Shown here: positions 13,760-20,178 of the stretch, one piece after another
Layout of the letters: the number at the start of each line of letters is the position of its first letter
How positions within the stretch are numbered: position 1 is the stretch's first letter
From: a virus
Length of the DNA: 20,178 nt
Virus record (IMG/VR): IMGVR_UViG_3300046376_000161
Span: 1 to 20,178 of that record
Strand: one strand, 5' to 3'
Program-made: the position numbers and the translations under genes
Notes under the pieces: model-generated
Told to the model about the DNA's origin: nothing
The model's database searches: none
Seen by the model: the letters and a program-made list of their open reading frames with translations, nothing else

Positions 13760-14902
13760 CTAGGAGAATGCGGTCTGAGCGTCGACGTAGCGGATGCGCT
13801 GAACGGGGTCGGGTGGGAGGGTGCAGGTATACATGGTGTTGTAACTTGCAAACCCGCCAATCATGCGCGAAGGATCGTAGCCGGATGGCTCGGTCAGTCG
13901 CCGTACCCACACGTTCATGTTCCGCCAGTCTCCGTCACCAATCTGCGTGTTCTCTTTGGCTCCGAAGCTCACACCGATAACCCCATCCTTGCCTACGACG
14001 TAGGTGCGTAGCAGGATCGGGGGGCCAGCGGTTTTCTTGACGAAGGTGGATTGGTGGAAACTCGCGCCTCCCCAATCAATCACGATCACGTTGTCACCGT
14101 CCGGGGCCGGGAGTTCGCGTAGCTTCTCCTGACCTTCCGCCGTCCTCTTGAGGACATCGGTGATGCCGTTCGGCTGGGTGCTTACCAGAATGTCTCCCAC
14201 CATGAGCGGGTGAATGACTCCGGTGAAGCGTCCAGCCTCGAAGGGCAGAGCATTAACGGCGGTGAGCGATTGCACACACGATGTAATGTCCTGCGCGACG
14301 AGTGTGGTTCCCAGCGGCGGATGGTTGACGGTGGGATCGACAACCGATGCACCATCCGCCGTGTTCTGGATGATGGTGTTGATTAGCTGCGCCAACCGAT
14401 AACCCATCTGCACACCCAACGCTTCGAGGGCGGGGTCGATGGCCGTCTGAAGGGCATAGGTGGAGATGTTGGCGTAGTCCGCATAGTTGCCGATGGTCGA
14501 AGTGTTCTGAACAACGGAGACCGTGAGACCTGTTTGAATCGTTCCTTCCGGGGCCTGGGTGGTAGGCGGGGCGGGAAGGTTCTGATACATGAAGAGGACG
14601 AGCTTGTTGCCGCTGTTCTCGTCCAACATGCGCCGTGATGAGCAACGCACCCACGGCGTCTCGCCTTTCAAGTTTTCGATAAACACTTTATCGAAACTTG
14701 TGACTACAGACTGCGGGAGGTTGGTGGTGAGGTTGGAGGCTGGCGAAACGCCAACCCCCAACGCGCCATAAGCATGACGTCTGCCTACGTTCCCGGTGTA
14801 GAGGAATACCTGTCCGCCCAACGCACACAGGAACTCCAAAAACGGGATAACGAACTTCTGTGCGAACCTTCTGCCGCGTCCTGCGGCTGTAGAGTTTTGC
14901 AT
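13760..14902 (-). CDS. Major capsid protein, N4 gp56-like family
   Basis: 380 residues from ATG 14902, with AGGGGG nine bases upstream. The order of motifs matches N4 gp56-type coat proteins: 'LPQSVVTSFDKVFIENLKG' (62-80), 'SGNKLVLFMYQNL' (97-109), an EG-containing loop (APEGTIQTG), then 'TIGNYADYANISTYALQTAID' (136-156), helix 'QMGYRLAQLINTIIQNT' (165-181), 'GVIHPLMVGDIL' (228-239) and the late beta strands. The fold is an HK97-type shell protein. Before the conserved region there is an about 55-residue basic then hydrophobic N-terminal segment (GRRFAQKFVIPFLEFLCALG), longer than I would expect. It follows the scaffold candidate and is closed by a strong terminator, consistent with high expression. 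Confidence 0.88.
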   Translation of the reverse strand: MQNSTAAGRGRRFAQKFVIPFLEFLCALGGQVFLYTGNVGRRHAYGALGVGVSPASNLTTNLPQSVVTSFDKVFIENLKGETPWVRCSSRRMLDENSGNKLVLFMYQNLPAPPTTQAPEGTIQTGLTVSVVQNTSTIGNYADYANISTYALQTAIDPALEALGVQMGYRLAQLINTIIQNTADGASVVDPTVNHPPLGTTLVAQDITSCVQSLTAVNALPFEAGRFTGVIHPLMVGDILVSTQPNGITDVLKRTAEGQEKLRELPAPDGDNVIVIDWGGASFHQSTFVKKTAGPPILLRTYVVGKDGVIGVSFGAKENTQIGDGDWRNMNVWVRRLTEPSGYDPSRMIGGFASYNTMYTCTLPPDPVQRIRYVDAQTAFS

Positions 14903-14927
14903 GTGACTGTCCCCCTAACGGGTGAAG

Positions 14928-15791
14928 TCACGCGCCCATAGCATCAATCTGCCGTTTGAAGTCGGGATTTCGGAGTAGATCGCTGTACTCTGCCCTGCTC
15001 ATCCGTTCGATGTCGGCGCGTGTGTACTGCTTTCGCTTCGGCGGCGGGGGCGGGGCGGATGCGCTTGCATCGGAGCTTCGTATCCCTGTCGCTATGCTTC
15101 GCGGTCGCGTGTTTGGCGCGTTCGTGGGAGAGGGAGGATTAGGCTCCTGCGCTGGCGGTTGGGCTGCGCGTATCTGTCCGTTGGGGTGATACAGACTTTG
15201 CATCTGGGTTACATAGTCCTGTTTCTCTGCCTCGCTCGGCCAAGGGATTAGTTCCTCGCGGTCGGTGAGGGTTTGGAAGACGATTTCGAGGTTGTTGGTG
15301 GTGAAACTGTACCCGTTGGCCTGTAGCTCGTTAATGAGCGATTGCAGGTTTTGCGGAACGGGGTAATAGTCGGGGGTAGCTCGCGCGAACGCGATGGCCT
15401 GGGCGCGGTGATAGGCGTCCTCGGCCTCCTGCTCCTGCTGGGAGAGGACGCGGCCAACGCTGGCGGGGGAGGTTCCTTGCTGCGCGGTGACGATTTCGGT
15501 CACGGCGTCTACAACTTTATCCGGGTCGGTAATCTCGGCAGACAACCGCAGCTTGTCGGCTGGGGTGAGGTCGCGGGTTTGCACCTTAAGCCCCTGTCGG
15601 CCCTGGTCCGGGCGGCGTAGGCGGCTGATTTCGCGGTTTGCGTTGACTTGTGATTCGAGGAGTTTGTCAGCAACGTCCTTGTAGGTTTTACCTTTGAAGG
15701 TCGACACTCTTGCTCCTGCCGAGTTCTCTATGACGGCGATATAATCGCCGTTCTCGTCGGGTTCTCCGTCATTTAGCCAAATGTGTTTCAT
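14928..15791 (-). CDS. Head scaffolding protein candidate (287 aa)
   Basis: 287 residues from ATG 15791, with GGGAGAAG upstream. An in-frame start at 15977 would run through the upstream gene and has no ribosome site. The protein is hydrophilic and helical: residues 34-60 (YKDVADKLLESQVNANREIS), 76-135 with acidic coiled-coil character, a Pro/Ser-rich hinge (209-250) and a basic C-terminal helix pair (KRKQYTRADIERMSRAEYSD, then LLRNPDFKRQI). Scaffold proteins commonly have a long helical body and a short basic C-terminal helix that binds the coat protein; here it directly precedes the coat gene. No protease motif is seen. Could alternatively be an internal head protein. Confidence 0.7.
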   Translation of the reverse strand: MKHIWLNDGEPDENGDYIAVIENSAGARVSTFKGKTYKDVADKLLESQVNANREISRLRRPDQGRQGLKVQTRDLTPADKLRLSAEITDPDKVVDAVTEIVTAQQGTSPASVGRVLSQQEQEAEDAYHRAQAIAFARATPDYYPVPQNLQSLINELQANGYSFTTNNLEIVFQTLTDREELIPWPSEAEKQDYVTQMQSLYHPNGQIRAAQPPAQEPNPPSPTNAPNTRPRSIATGIRSSDASASAPPPPPKRKQYTRADIERMSRAEYSDLLRNPDFKRQIDAMGA

Positions 15792-15811
15792 GGTCTTTAC
15801 TTCTCCCGTTG

Positions 15812-16195
15812 TTACTGTTCCATCTGCCACTGTCTGCCGCGCGTCGGGTCTAGGATGTTCTCTCTTTCCAATTCGTCTTCGTCTGGTTCGGGGCCGATGG
15901 GTTGAGGCGCGATGCTTGCCATGTAAACGGCAATCTCCGCGTCGATTCGCTGCTGCATGTAGACGAACGTGACCCACATGGTTTTTGCTACAACATGCCT
16001 CGCTAACACCTGTTTTTCGTCGGCAGAATCAGTGTTGATTAGCTCTGTCTCCTTTTCGATACAGGCCATCTCCATCAAGTCAAGCAAGTCATCCCAGACT
16101 TCGGAATGACGAAGGCTCATCAAATTTCGGCGCTGGATGGGGCGCAACTCCCCAGTCACACCCATCCGGCGCTCGCTACGCACGGCCTTATCCAT
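15812..16195 (-). CDS. Small helical head-module protein, unknown (127 aa)
   Basis: 127 residues from ATG 16195, with AGGAGG six bases upstream; its start overlaps the previous gene by eight bases. It is helical: 'VWDDLLDLMEMACIEKETELI' (33-53) and 'DEKQVLARHVVAKTMWVTFVYMQQ' (59-82), then an acidic Pro-containing tail (PEPDEDELERENILDP). No known motif is visible. It stands between portal and scaffold; small proteins here are often head-assembly or accessory factors of unknown function. No membrane or signal segment is evident. Confidence 0.75.
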   Translation of the reverse strand: MDKAVRSERRMGVTGELRPIQRRNLMSLRHSEVWDDLLDLMEMACIEKETELINTDSADEKQVLARHVVAKTMWVTFVYMQQRIDAEIAVYMASIAPQPIGPEPDEDELERENILDPTRGRQWQMEQ

Positions 16196-16568
16196 GCGCG
16201 GCCTCCTGGGGCGCGGATAGCTGCACGCGGCCCTTATGATCGGTGGATAGCTCTGTCAGTTCCGCCACTGTGATCTTGCGCGAGTCGCGCAACATAACCC
16301 CCAGCGCGAGACAAATTTCTCCGGTGCGGGTGAGTCGGATGAAGAATCTTCCCGAAGCTCCTAACTCGGTCTCGGTGAGGTCTTCGACTAGGCCGCGCTC
16401 CCAGAGCGGCGTCACGATCTGTTCGAGCGTGAATACATCGTCCTCGTCGCGGATTGCTCCGACTCCGATTCCTCCCAGCGTGTCGCATTTTTTTTTGTCG
16501 GCAAGCATCTCCAACGCGCGGCGGTGGCGCGGTGGGATCGGCATAAATAATTGACTAACGCTCATCAT
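16188..16568 (-). CDS. Small winged-helix-like protein (126 aa)
   Basis: The gene starts at ATG 16568 or the next ATG 16565; both overlap the portal stop (ATGATGA-type junction) and a GGGGGAGG ribosome site stands immediately upstream, favouring 16565. The protein has a helix 'HRRALEMLADKK', a helix 'FTLEQIVTPLWERGLVEDLTE' and then 'GRFFIRLTRTGEICLALG', the arrangement of winged-helix proteins (helix, recognition helix, wing with L-T-x-x-G). A run of nine A in the coding strand encodes three lysines near residue 25. Role unknown; a winged helix next to the portal may be a DNA-packaging accessory or a late regulator. A small terminase subunit is possible, but it would normally lie before the large subunit. 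Confidence 0.65.
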   Translation of the reverse strand: MMSVSQLFMPIPPRHRRALEMLADKKKCDTLGGIGVGAIRDEDDVFTLEQIVTPLWERGLVEDLTETELGASGRFFIRLTRTGEICLALGVMLRDSRKITVAELTELSTDHKGRVQLSAPQEAAHG

Positions 16569-18691
16569 CCTCCCCCTGATGTTCCGTAGAACTGGCTGGC
16601 TTGCATCGCGCGTTCGTCGGCGGTGCGCTCGGCAAAGCTCGATGCGCGGTCGAGCGGCGATTCGATTAACTTTTTGCTGCTGTCCTTGACGGTCTGCGCG
16701 GCGATACGGCCGGAAATTTTCTTGTCTTCCAATTGCATGTCGTTCTGGTGTTTCTGCTGCAACATCTGGGAGTCGGCCTGGGCTTTGATGGCGGCGGGAT
16801 TCTGCGATGCCATCTGCTGCTTCTCCTCGTCGGACATCGGTACAACAAGGTCGGCCTGATTCTTCCATTCGCTCATGTCGAGAACCATCTTTACGAGTTC
16901 CATGACATTGACCTTCCAACCAATCTGAGCCATCTGCTGCACGAGGGCCTGATTGCCGAAGACTTCAAGCAGGAAGGGAAGGGCCTGGGCCATGCGTGCG
17001 CGTGCGGAGAGACGGGTTCCGGCAAGCGTCTCGAACTTGACGCTGGCGCTCATGAAGTCCCCGAAGTCGACGACTAGATTTTCGGTGCGCTCTGCCAGCA
17101 CATCGCGGATTTCAGCGATGGGCATACGCTCTTTAATCATCAGCCGTAGAAACTTGAGGAAGGGAATCAATACCCCGTCGATGAATCGCTCGACGGGCGA
17201 TTGCAGCCTCCCCGCTGAAGCTGCTGCCAGCATCCCGGCTCCGGTGCCAGAACGTCCAACGCTGCTCCCTCGCGCGGGGAGGCTTCCTTGCACGCTGGCC
17301 TGATCCGCTCCTGTGGCGCTCTCGCTCGATCCGACTACGGACGCAATTGCTCTCCATCCATCGGGCGGAACCTGCGGCTGCGGCACAAGCGCAATGGCGC
17401 GGGTGGCGTCGACTCCATCCACGAGACGGATGCCTCCGAGTCTCCGGCGCTGGTCTTGCGTCGGGACGTTCGCGCCTCGCGCGATGGCATACTCGGGTTG
17501 GACGGCGAAGGCTAAAATATCGAGGATCGCGTTAAGTGTCCCTTGTTCGACGCGCTGGTCGGCTCCCGCGATTCTTCCCACACCCATCCCGTAACCGCTG
17601 TTCTCGATGTCCCAATAGTTCGCGGCGAAAAACGGCTTCTCGGGTAGCTTGTGGGCATTGTTGCGGATGACGCATTTCTGTTGCAGCACTACGCGGCAAT
17701 CGGTCGAACTCCACCACTCCAAAACCTGCATCGGTTTCAAAAGTGGATCTTCGCTGGTGTCCTCGGCGGGGTCTTTGGCGTGGTGAACGCTGGTGTTGGC
17801 GCGTAGCGCCTCGGCGGTGCCATCGGCGGGTTCTGTCTGCTCGCTGCCTTGGTTGCTGAAGATGGCGCGTAACACGTCATCGGGCGGGATGTCGTAATCG
17901 GGATTCTCGCGTAGCTTGGTCAAGTCGTCGTAGTTCAACCAATTGCGATGAACGATGAACTTGGCCTTCCAAATTTGATTCGGCTTGTTCCACTTGGGAT
18001 CGACGAAGACCTCACCCAATTCGCACTTCTCGAAGACGGGCAGGTTGCGTGTGACCTCGACCTCTTGAACCTCGAACTCGTCGCTGTCCTCGGTGAAGAC
18101 AGTCATGGGGTCGCCTAGCGGCATGTCGATCTGTTGCGGGGCCTGTTTGCGGACGTAATGCGACTCCATCCGGGTCTCCGTCACCCACCCGGTTTTGAAG
18201 ATGACCGTCCCTTGATTGACCATGCTCTGAATGCCGTAGCTGGCCTCTTGCTTGAAATTGATCTGTTCGAGTTGTTCCGAGATGAGTTCTGTCCACGCTC
18301 GCGCGGTGTCCTGGTGGCCGGATGGCCGGGGCCGAATCAGGAACGGCGTGGGGTCAGAAAAAATCGCTCCTGAGATGGCAGGGGCGAGTGAGTTCACTTG
18401 CTTGGCGACGGCGAAGCGGGAGACGTTGGAGCGTGTGACCGATGACCCCTCGAAGACGCTTAGGCTGCGCGGGGACTGATAGAGAATGTCGCTCTCTGTC
18501 CATTGCAGCGGCCAACGGCGATCATCCAGCCATGCGCTTGCGGTCTCGTAGTCCTGAACCACGATGGATAAAACGGCTTCGTCGGTGTACCTGGGCGGGA
18601 TCGCGGGGTCGGTCGGGTCGGTGGTGATCTGGCTCGCAAGGACGGGGCGGCTCCAATTGCCGTTCATCTCAAGCGGTGCGGCTGCGGCCAT
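16565..18691 (-). CDS. Portal protein (708 aa)
   Basis: 708 residues from ATG 18691 with GAGG nearby (GAGGTAAGGGTC before ATG). Length matches podovirus portals (about 500-760 residues). The N-terminal half is beta/alpha wing-type, with 'SVTRSNVSRFAVAKQVNSLAPAIS' (84-107). The motif 'SGYGMGVGRIAGADQRVEQG' (365-384), then 'TLNAILDILAF', fits the portal signature of Gly-rich loop and helix ending in Asn. Residues 500-530 (FIDGVLIPFLKFLRLM) and 560-580 are the stem/clip helices. A C-terminal coiled coil (about 618-672, Gln/Lys-rich) could be a barrel or inner-core contact. It directly follows the terminase module and precedes the head genes. Function: the dodecameric DNA channel at the head vertex. 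Confidence 0.9.
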   Translation of the reverse strand: MAAAAPLEMNGNWSRPVLASQITTDPTDPAIPPRYTDEAVLSIVVQDYETASAWLDDRRWPLQWTESDILYQSPRSLSVFEGSSVTRSNVSRFAVAKQVNSLAPAISGAIFSDPTPFLIRPRPSGHQDTARAWTELISEQLEQINFKQEASYGIQSMVNQGTVIFKTGWVTETRMESHYVRKQAPQQIDMPLGDPMTVFTEDSDEFEVQEVEVTRNLPVFEKCELGEVFVDPKWNKPNQIWKAKFIVHRNWLNYDDLTKLRENPDYDIPPDDVLRAIFSNQGSEQTEPADGTAEALRANTSVHHAKDPAEDTSEDPLLKPMQVLEWWSSTDCRVVLQQKCVIRNNAHKLPEKPFFAANYWDIENSGYGMGVGRIAGADQRVEQGTLNAILDILAFAVQPEYAIARGANVPTQDQRRRLGGIRLVDGVDATRAIALVPQPQVPPDGWRAIASVVGSSESATGADQASVQGSLPARGSSVGRSGTGAGMLAAASAGRLQSPVERFIDGVLIPFLKFLRLMIKERMPIAEIRDVLAERTENLVVDFGDFMSASVKFETLAGTRLSARARMAQALPFLLEVFGNQALVQQMAQIGWKVNVMELVKMVLDMSEWKNQADLVVPMSDEEKQQMASQNPAAIKAQADSQMLQQKHQNDMQLEDKKISGRIAAQTVKDSSKKLIESPLDRASSFAERTADERAMQASQFYGTSGGG

Positions 18692-18930
18692 GACCCTTAC
18701 CTCGCGCGATGGTTGTTATGCCAACGGGTTCGGGTCGGGTTAGTCCGGCCACTTCCGAAACAGCTTAAATCTTTTGTTCAGACCGAAACAAAGACATTGA
18801 AAAGGGTTGTATGCAAAATATTGCGTAAAGCACTGAGCAACAATACCCCTATCTTTCGATAGCGGCAATCTTTCGCTTTAGCTTCGCTTTGAAGATGAAC
18901 GCTTTGTAATATTTGCGAATGGTCAGACAA
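18692..18930. other. Noncoding gap between terminase and portal
   Basis: The only long gene-free stretch (239 bases) and visibly richer in A and T than the rest. It contains a perfect 5-bp hairpin (18849-18862, CTATC-GAAA-GATAG on the minus strand), two copies of AAAGCGAA (minus strand; 18872-18879 and 18883-18890), and a weak promoter-like pair. Open frames here are only about ten codons. It may carry a late promoter or a packaging/regulatory site. Confidence 0.6.
18815..18843 (-). promoter_or_regulatory. Weak sigma70-like promoter candidate before the portal
   Basis: Minus strand: TTGTTG (18843-18838), 17-base spacer, TATTTT (18820-18815). The match is partial (three of six and four of six to consensus) but it sits in the AT-rich gap 124 bases before the portal ATG. 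A phage-specific promoter could equally be present and not recognised. Confidence 0.25.
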
Positions 18931-20178
18931 TCACTCTAAACCCGGCATGATGATTTCGAGTCCCATGTCATTGAACATACGTTCCTCGAAGCCTGGGGAG
19001 GTCTCCGGCGCTTCGTCCTCCGGCTCCGGCTCAACCGGGCTGTACTGGCCCCGGTTATAAATCAGGTTGTATTTGTCTTGCTCGATAAGACTCTGCCATG
19101 CGAGTTCGTTGTCGACGTCATCGGCGGCGATAGAGATGGGCAGGTTGTCGGCAACCGATGAGATGACATCGGGGATGCCGTACTCCTCGATCATCCCGTA
19201 CTGCGTCATGCTCTCCATCAGCGGCTTCATGTGATGGATCGCTTTGTTGAAGAGAAGCCGTGACGACGCAAGCAACGCCTCCATGCTGCGGATGCGCGTG
19301 TCGCGCTCTCCTGAGTCCCCGGCGAACTCGATCCAGTTCACACGGATGTCCCAGCCTGTCGTGAGGGCATGGTTGGCAAGGATCGGGGCCATGTGCCGCG
19401 CTCCCGGCGCGTCGGTGATCGAGACGTTGTGGAGGCCGTACTTCTTCGCGGTGTCGTGGATCAAACGACCCAGCGCGGACGGCTTGAAAAAGCCGTGCAG
19501 AACATCCGCGATATACATGCGATTGCGGTGCATCAGGCCCACGGCTCCCGAAGCTGCGGCCCATTTCATCGTTCGGCAGGGAACGCGCCAGTGGATGAAG
19601 AATTTTCCTTCCATCGGCATGTCTTCGGGGTCGATCATCGCGGCGAGCATCTGATCTTCAGCAAATACAATCTCTGCGGCCCCGTAGCTGTCCAACATAT
19701 ATTGCGACATGAAGCTGGCATAGTCGCCTTCGTACTCCTCGCGCAAAAAGTCGTAGCTGAGGATCGACGGGAAGAGAAGTTCGATTTCCTCCGGGGGAGG
19801 GAAGCCGTTGGGGTCAAGGCGCAACCCACTCTTCAATCGCATGGCTGGCTTGTAAACGCGGTCGTAGGTGCCTGGGCGGGACGTGAGGATTTGGTCAGCG
19901 AAGACATCTCCCGGCCCGTAGCAGGTTCCAATCTGCATCTCGATTCCGGTAGGCTTCAGAATCTTTCGCGCGAGTTTGTACTGTTCGGTGACGCGCATCC
20001 GCGACTCGAACTTGCGGCTGTTGCGGTTGGTGTGGATGTCGTCATAAATGGCAACGTCGGGATGCCATCCGGTGGTTGACGACTCGATGGAGTTGCCCCA
20101 TATCAACGGCTCGACGATGTTGGGTTCGTGCTGGCGCTGCGCGGCGGTGAACTCTCCGCTGGTGCTTTGGCTCTCGAC
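18931..20178 (-). CDS. terL: Terminase large subunit, C-terminal part (partial)
   Basis: 415 residues are visible, open at the right edge, so the N-terminus with the Walker A motif is missing. Visible residues 42-50 (VAIYDDIHT) are the Walker B motif with the acidic pair. 'MQIGTCYGPGD' (about 81-91) fits the coupling motif III. The nuclease part begins about residue 190: 'KFFIHWRVPCRTMKWAAASG', 'NRMYIADVLHGFFKPSALGRLI', 'VSITDAPGARHM' (second acidic residue) and 'EYGIPDVISSVADN' (third). The usual first Asp of the RNase H-like fold seems absent, replaced by Trp-Arg. The C-terminus is acidic (EPEPEDEAPETSPG). It pumps DNA into the head and cuts concatemers. It is separated from the portal by the AT-rich gap. 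Confidence 0.9.
   Translation of the reverse strand, partial: VESQSTSGEFTAAQRQHEPNIVEPLIWGNSIESSTTGWHPDVAIYDDIHTNRNSRKFESRMRVTEQYKLARKILKPTGIEMQIGTCYGPGDVFADQILTSRPGTYDRVYKPAMRLKSGLRLDPNGFPPPEEIELLFPSILSYDFLREEYEGDYASFMSQYMLDSYGAAEIVFAEDQMLAAMIDPEDMPMEGKFFIHWRVPCRTMKWAAASGAVGLMHRNRMYIADVLHGFFKPSALGRLIHDTAKKYGLHNVSITDAPGARHMAPILANHALTTGWDIRVNWIEFAGDSGERDTRIRSMEALLASSRLLFNKAIHHMKPLMESMTQYGMIEEYGIPDVISSVADNLPISIAADDVDNELAWQSLIEQDKYNLIYNRGQYSPVEPEPEDEAPETSPGFEERMFNDMGLEIIMPGLE

Noticed and set aside
14928-15977. 349-codon version of the scaffold gene
   Set aside because: The first 62 residues overlap the upstream small gene and are Arg/His-rich; ATG 15791 has its own ribosome site.
16188-16919. 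243-codon version of the winged-helix-like gene
   Set aside because: The extra N-terminus lies wholly inside the portal gene; the start at the portal stop has a ribosome site and the coupled junction.
18692-18930. tRNA or structured RNA in the terminase-portal gap
   Set aside because: No cloverleaf arms or T-loop sequence found; only one short hairpin and direct repeats.
18931-20106. Terminase start at the TTG codon 20106
   Set aside because: The frame continues open with sensible residues to the window edge, and the ATPase N-terminus must lie upstream.

Overview
The window is a late (virion) gene block of a tailed phage or prophage with podovirus architecture. Every supported gene lies on the minus strand and is read from right to left. 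The order is large terminase, portal, scaffold, major capsid, tail adaptor pair, tail nozzle, three internal/ejection proteins, peptidoglycan hydrolase and tail fibres. There is no tape-measure, tail-sheath or tail-tube gene, which fits a short tail. The major capsid protein resembles the N4 gp56 family. The DNA is GC-rich and genes are packed edge to edge. Host is not determined; the protein styles remind me of phages and prophages of soil bacteria such as Acidobacteriota, but this is recollection only. No integrase, repressor, replication gene, tRNA or CRISPR array is present, so lifestyle cannot be judged.

Right end (18.9-20.2 kb): the C-terminal two thirds of the large terminase subunit, open at the window edge. 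A 239-bp AT-richer noncoding gap follows, the only sizeable gap and a likely control region. Head module (13.7-18.7 kb): portal, two small overlapping unknown genes, a scaffold candidate and the major capsid gene, closed by a factor-independent terminator. Connector and tail module (8.4-13.7 kb): a putative zinc-binding protein, a short Ala/Pro-rich protein, two adjacent related adaptor-like proteins, a large nozzle-like protein and a small Pro/Thr-linker protein. Ejection module (1.8-8.4 kb): an acetyltransferase-fold protein, three Ala/Gln-rich internal virion candidates and a protein of unknown function. Left end (1-1.8 kb): a tiny CxxC protein, a SleB-like cell-wall hydrolase, two fibre proteins sharing a C-terminal domain, and the start of a probable pectin-lyase-fold fibre or spike.

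Most neighbouring genes overlap by 1-8 bases (ATGA, GTGA, TTGA, TAATG junctions), implying translational coupling. The larger gaps sit before the portal, scaffold, capsid, zinc-protein and first-fibre genes, each with a good Shine-Dalgarno sequence. I found no convincing new defence or mobile system. The most interesting points are the duplicated adaptor, a repeated DGS-x-W surface module shared by adaptor and nozzle, a degenerate terminase nuclease motif, and a degenerate acetyltransferase in the virion block.
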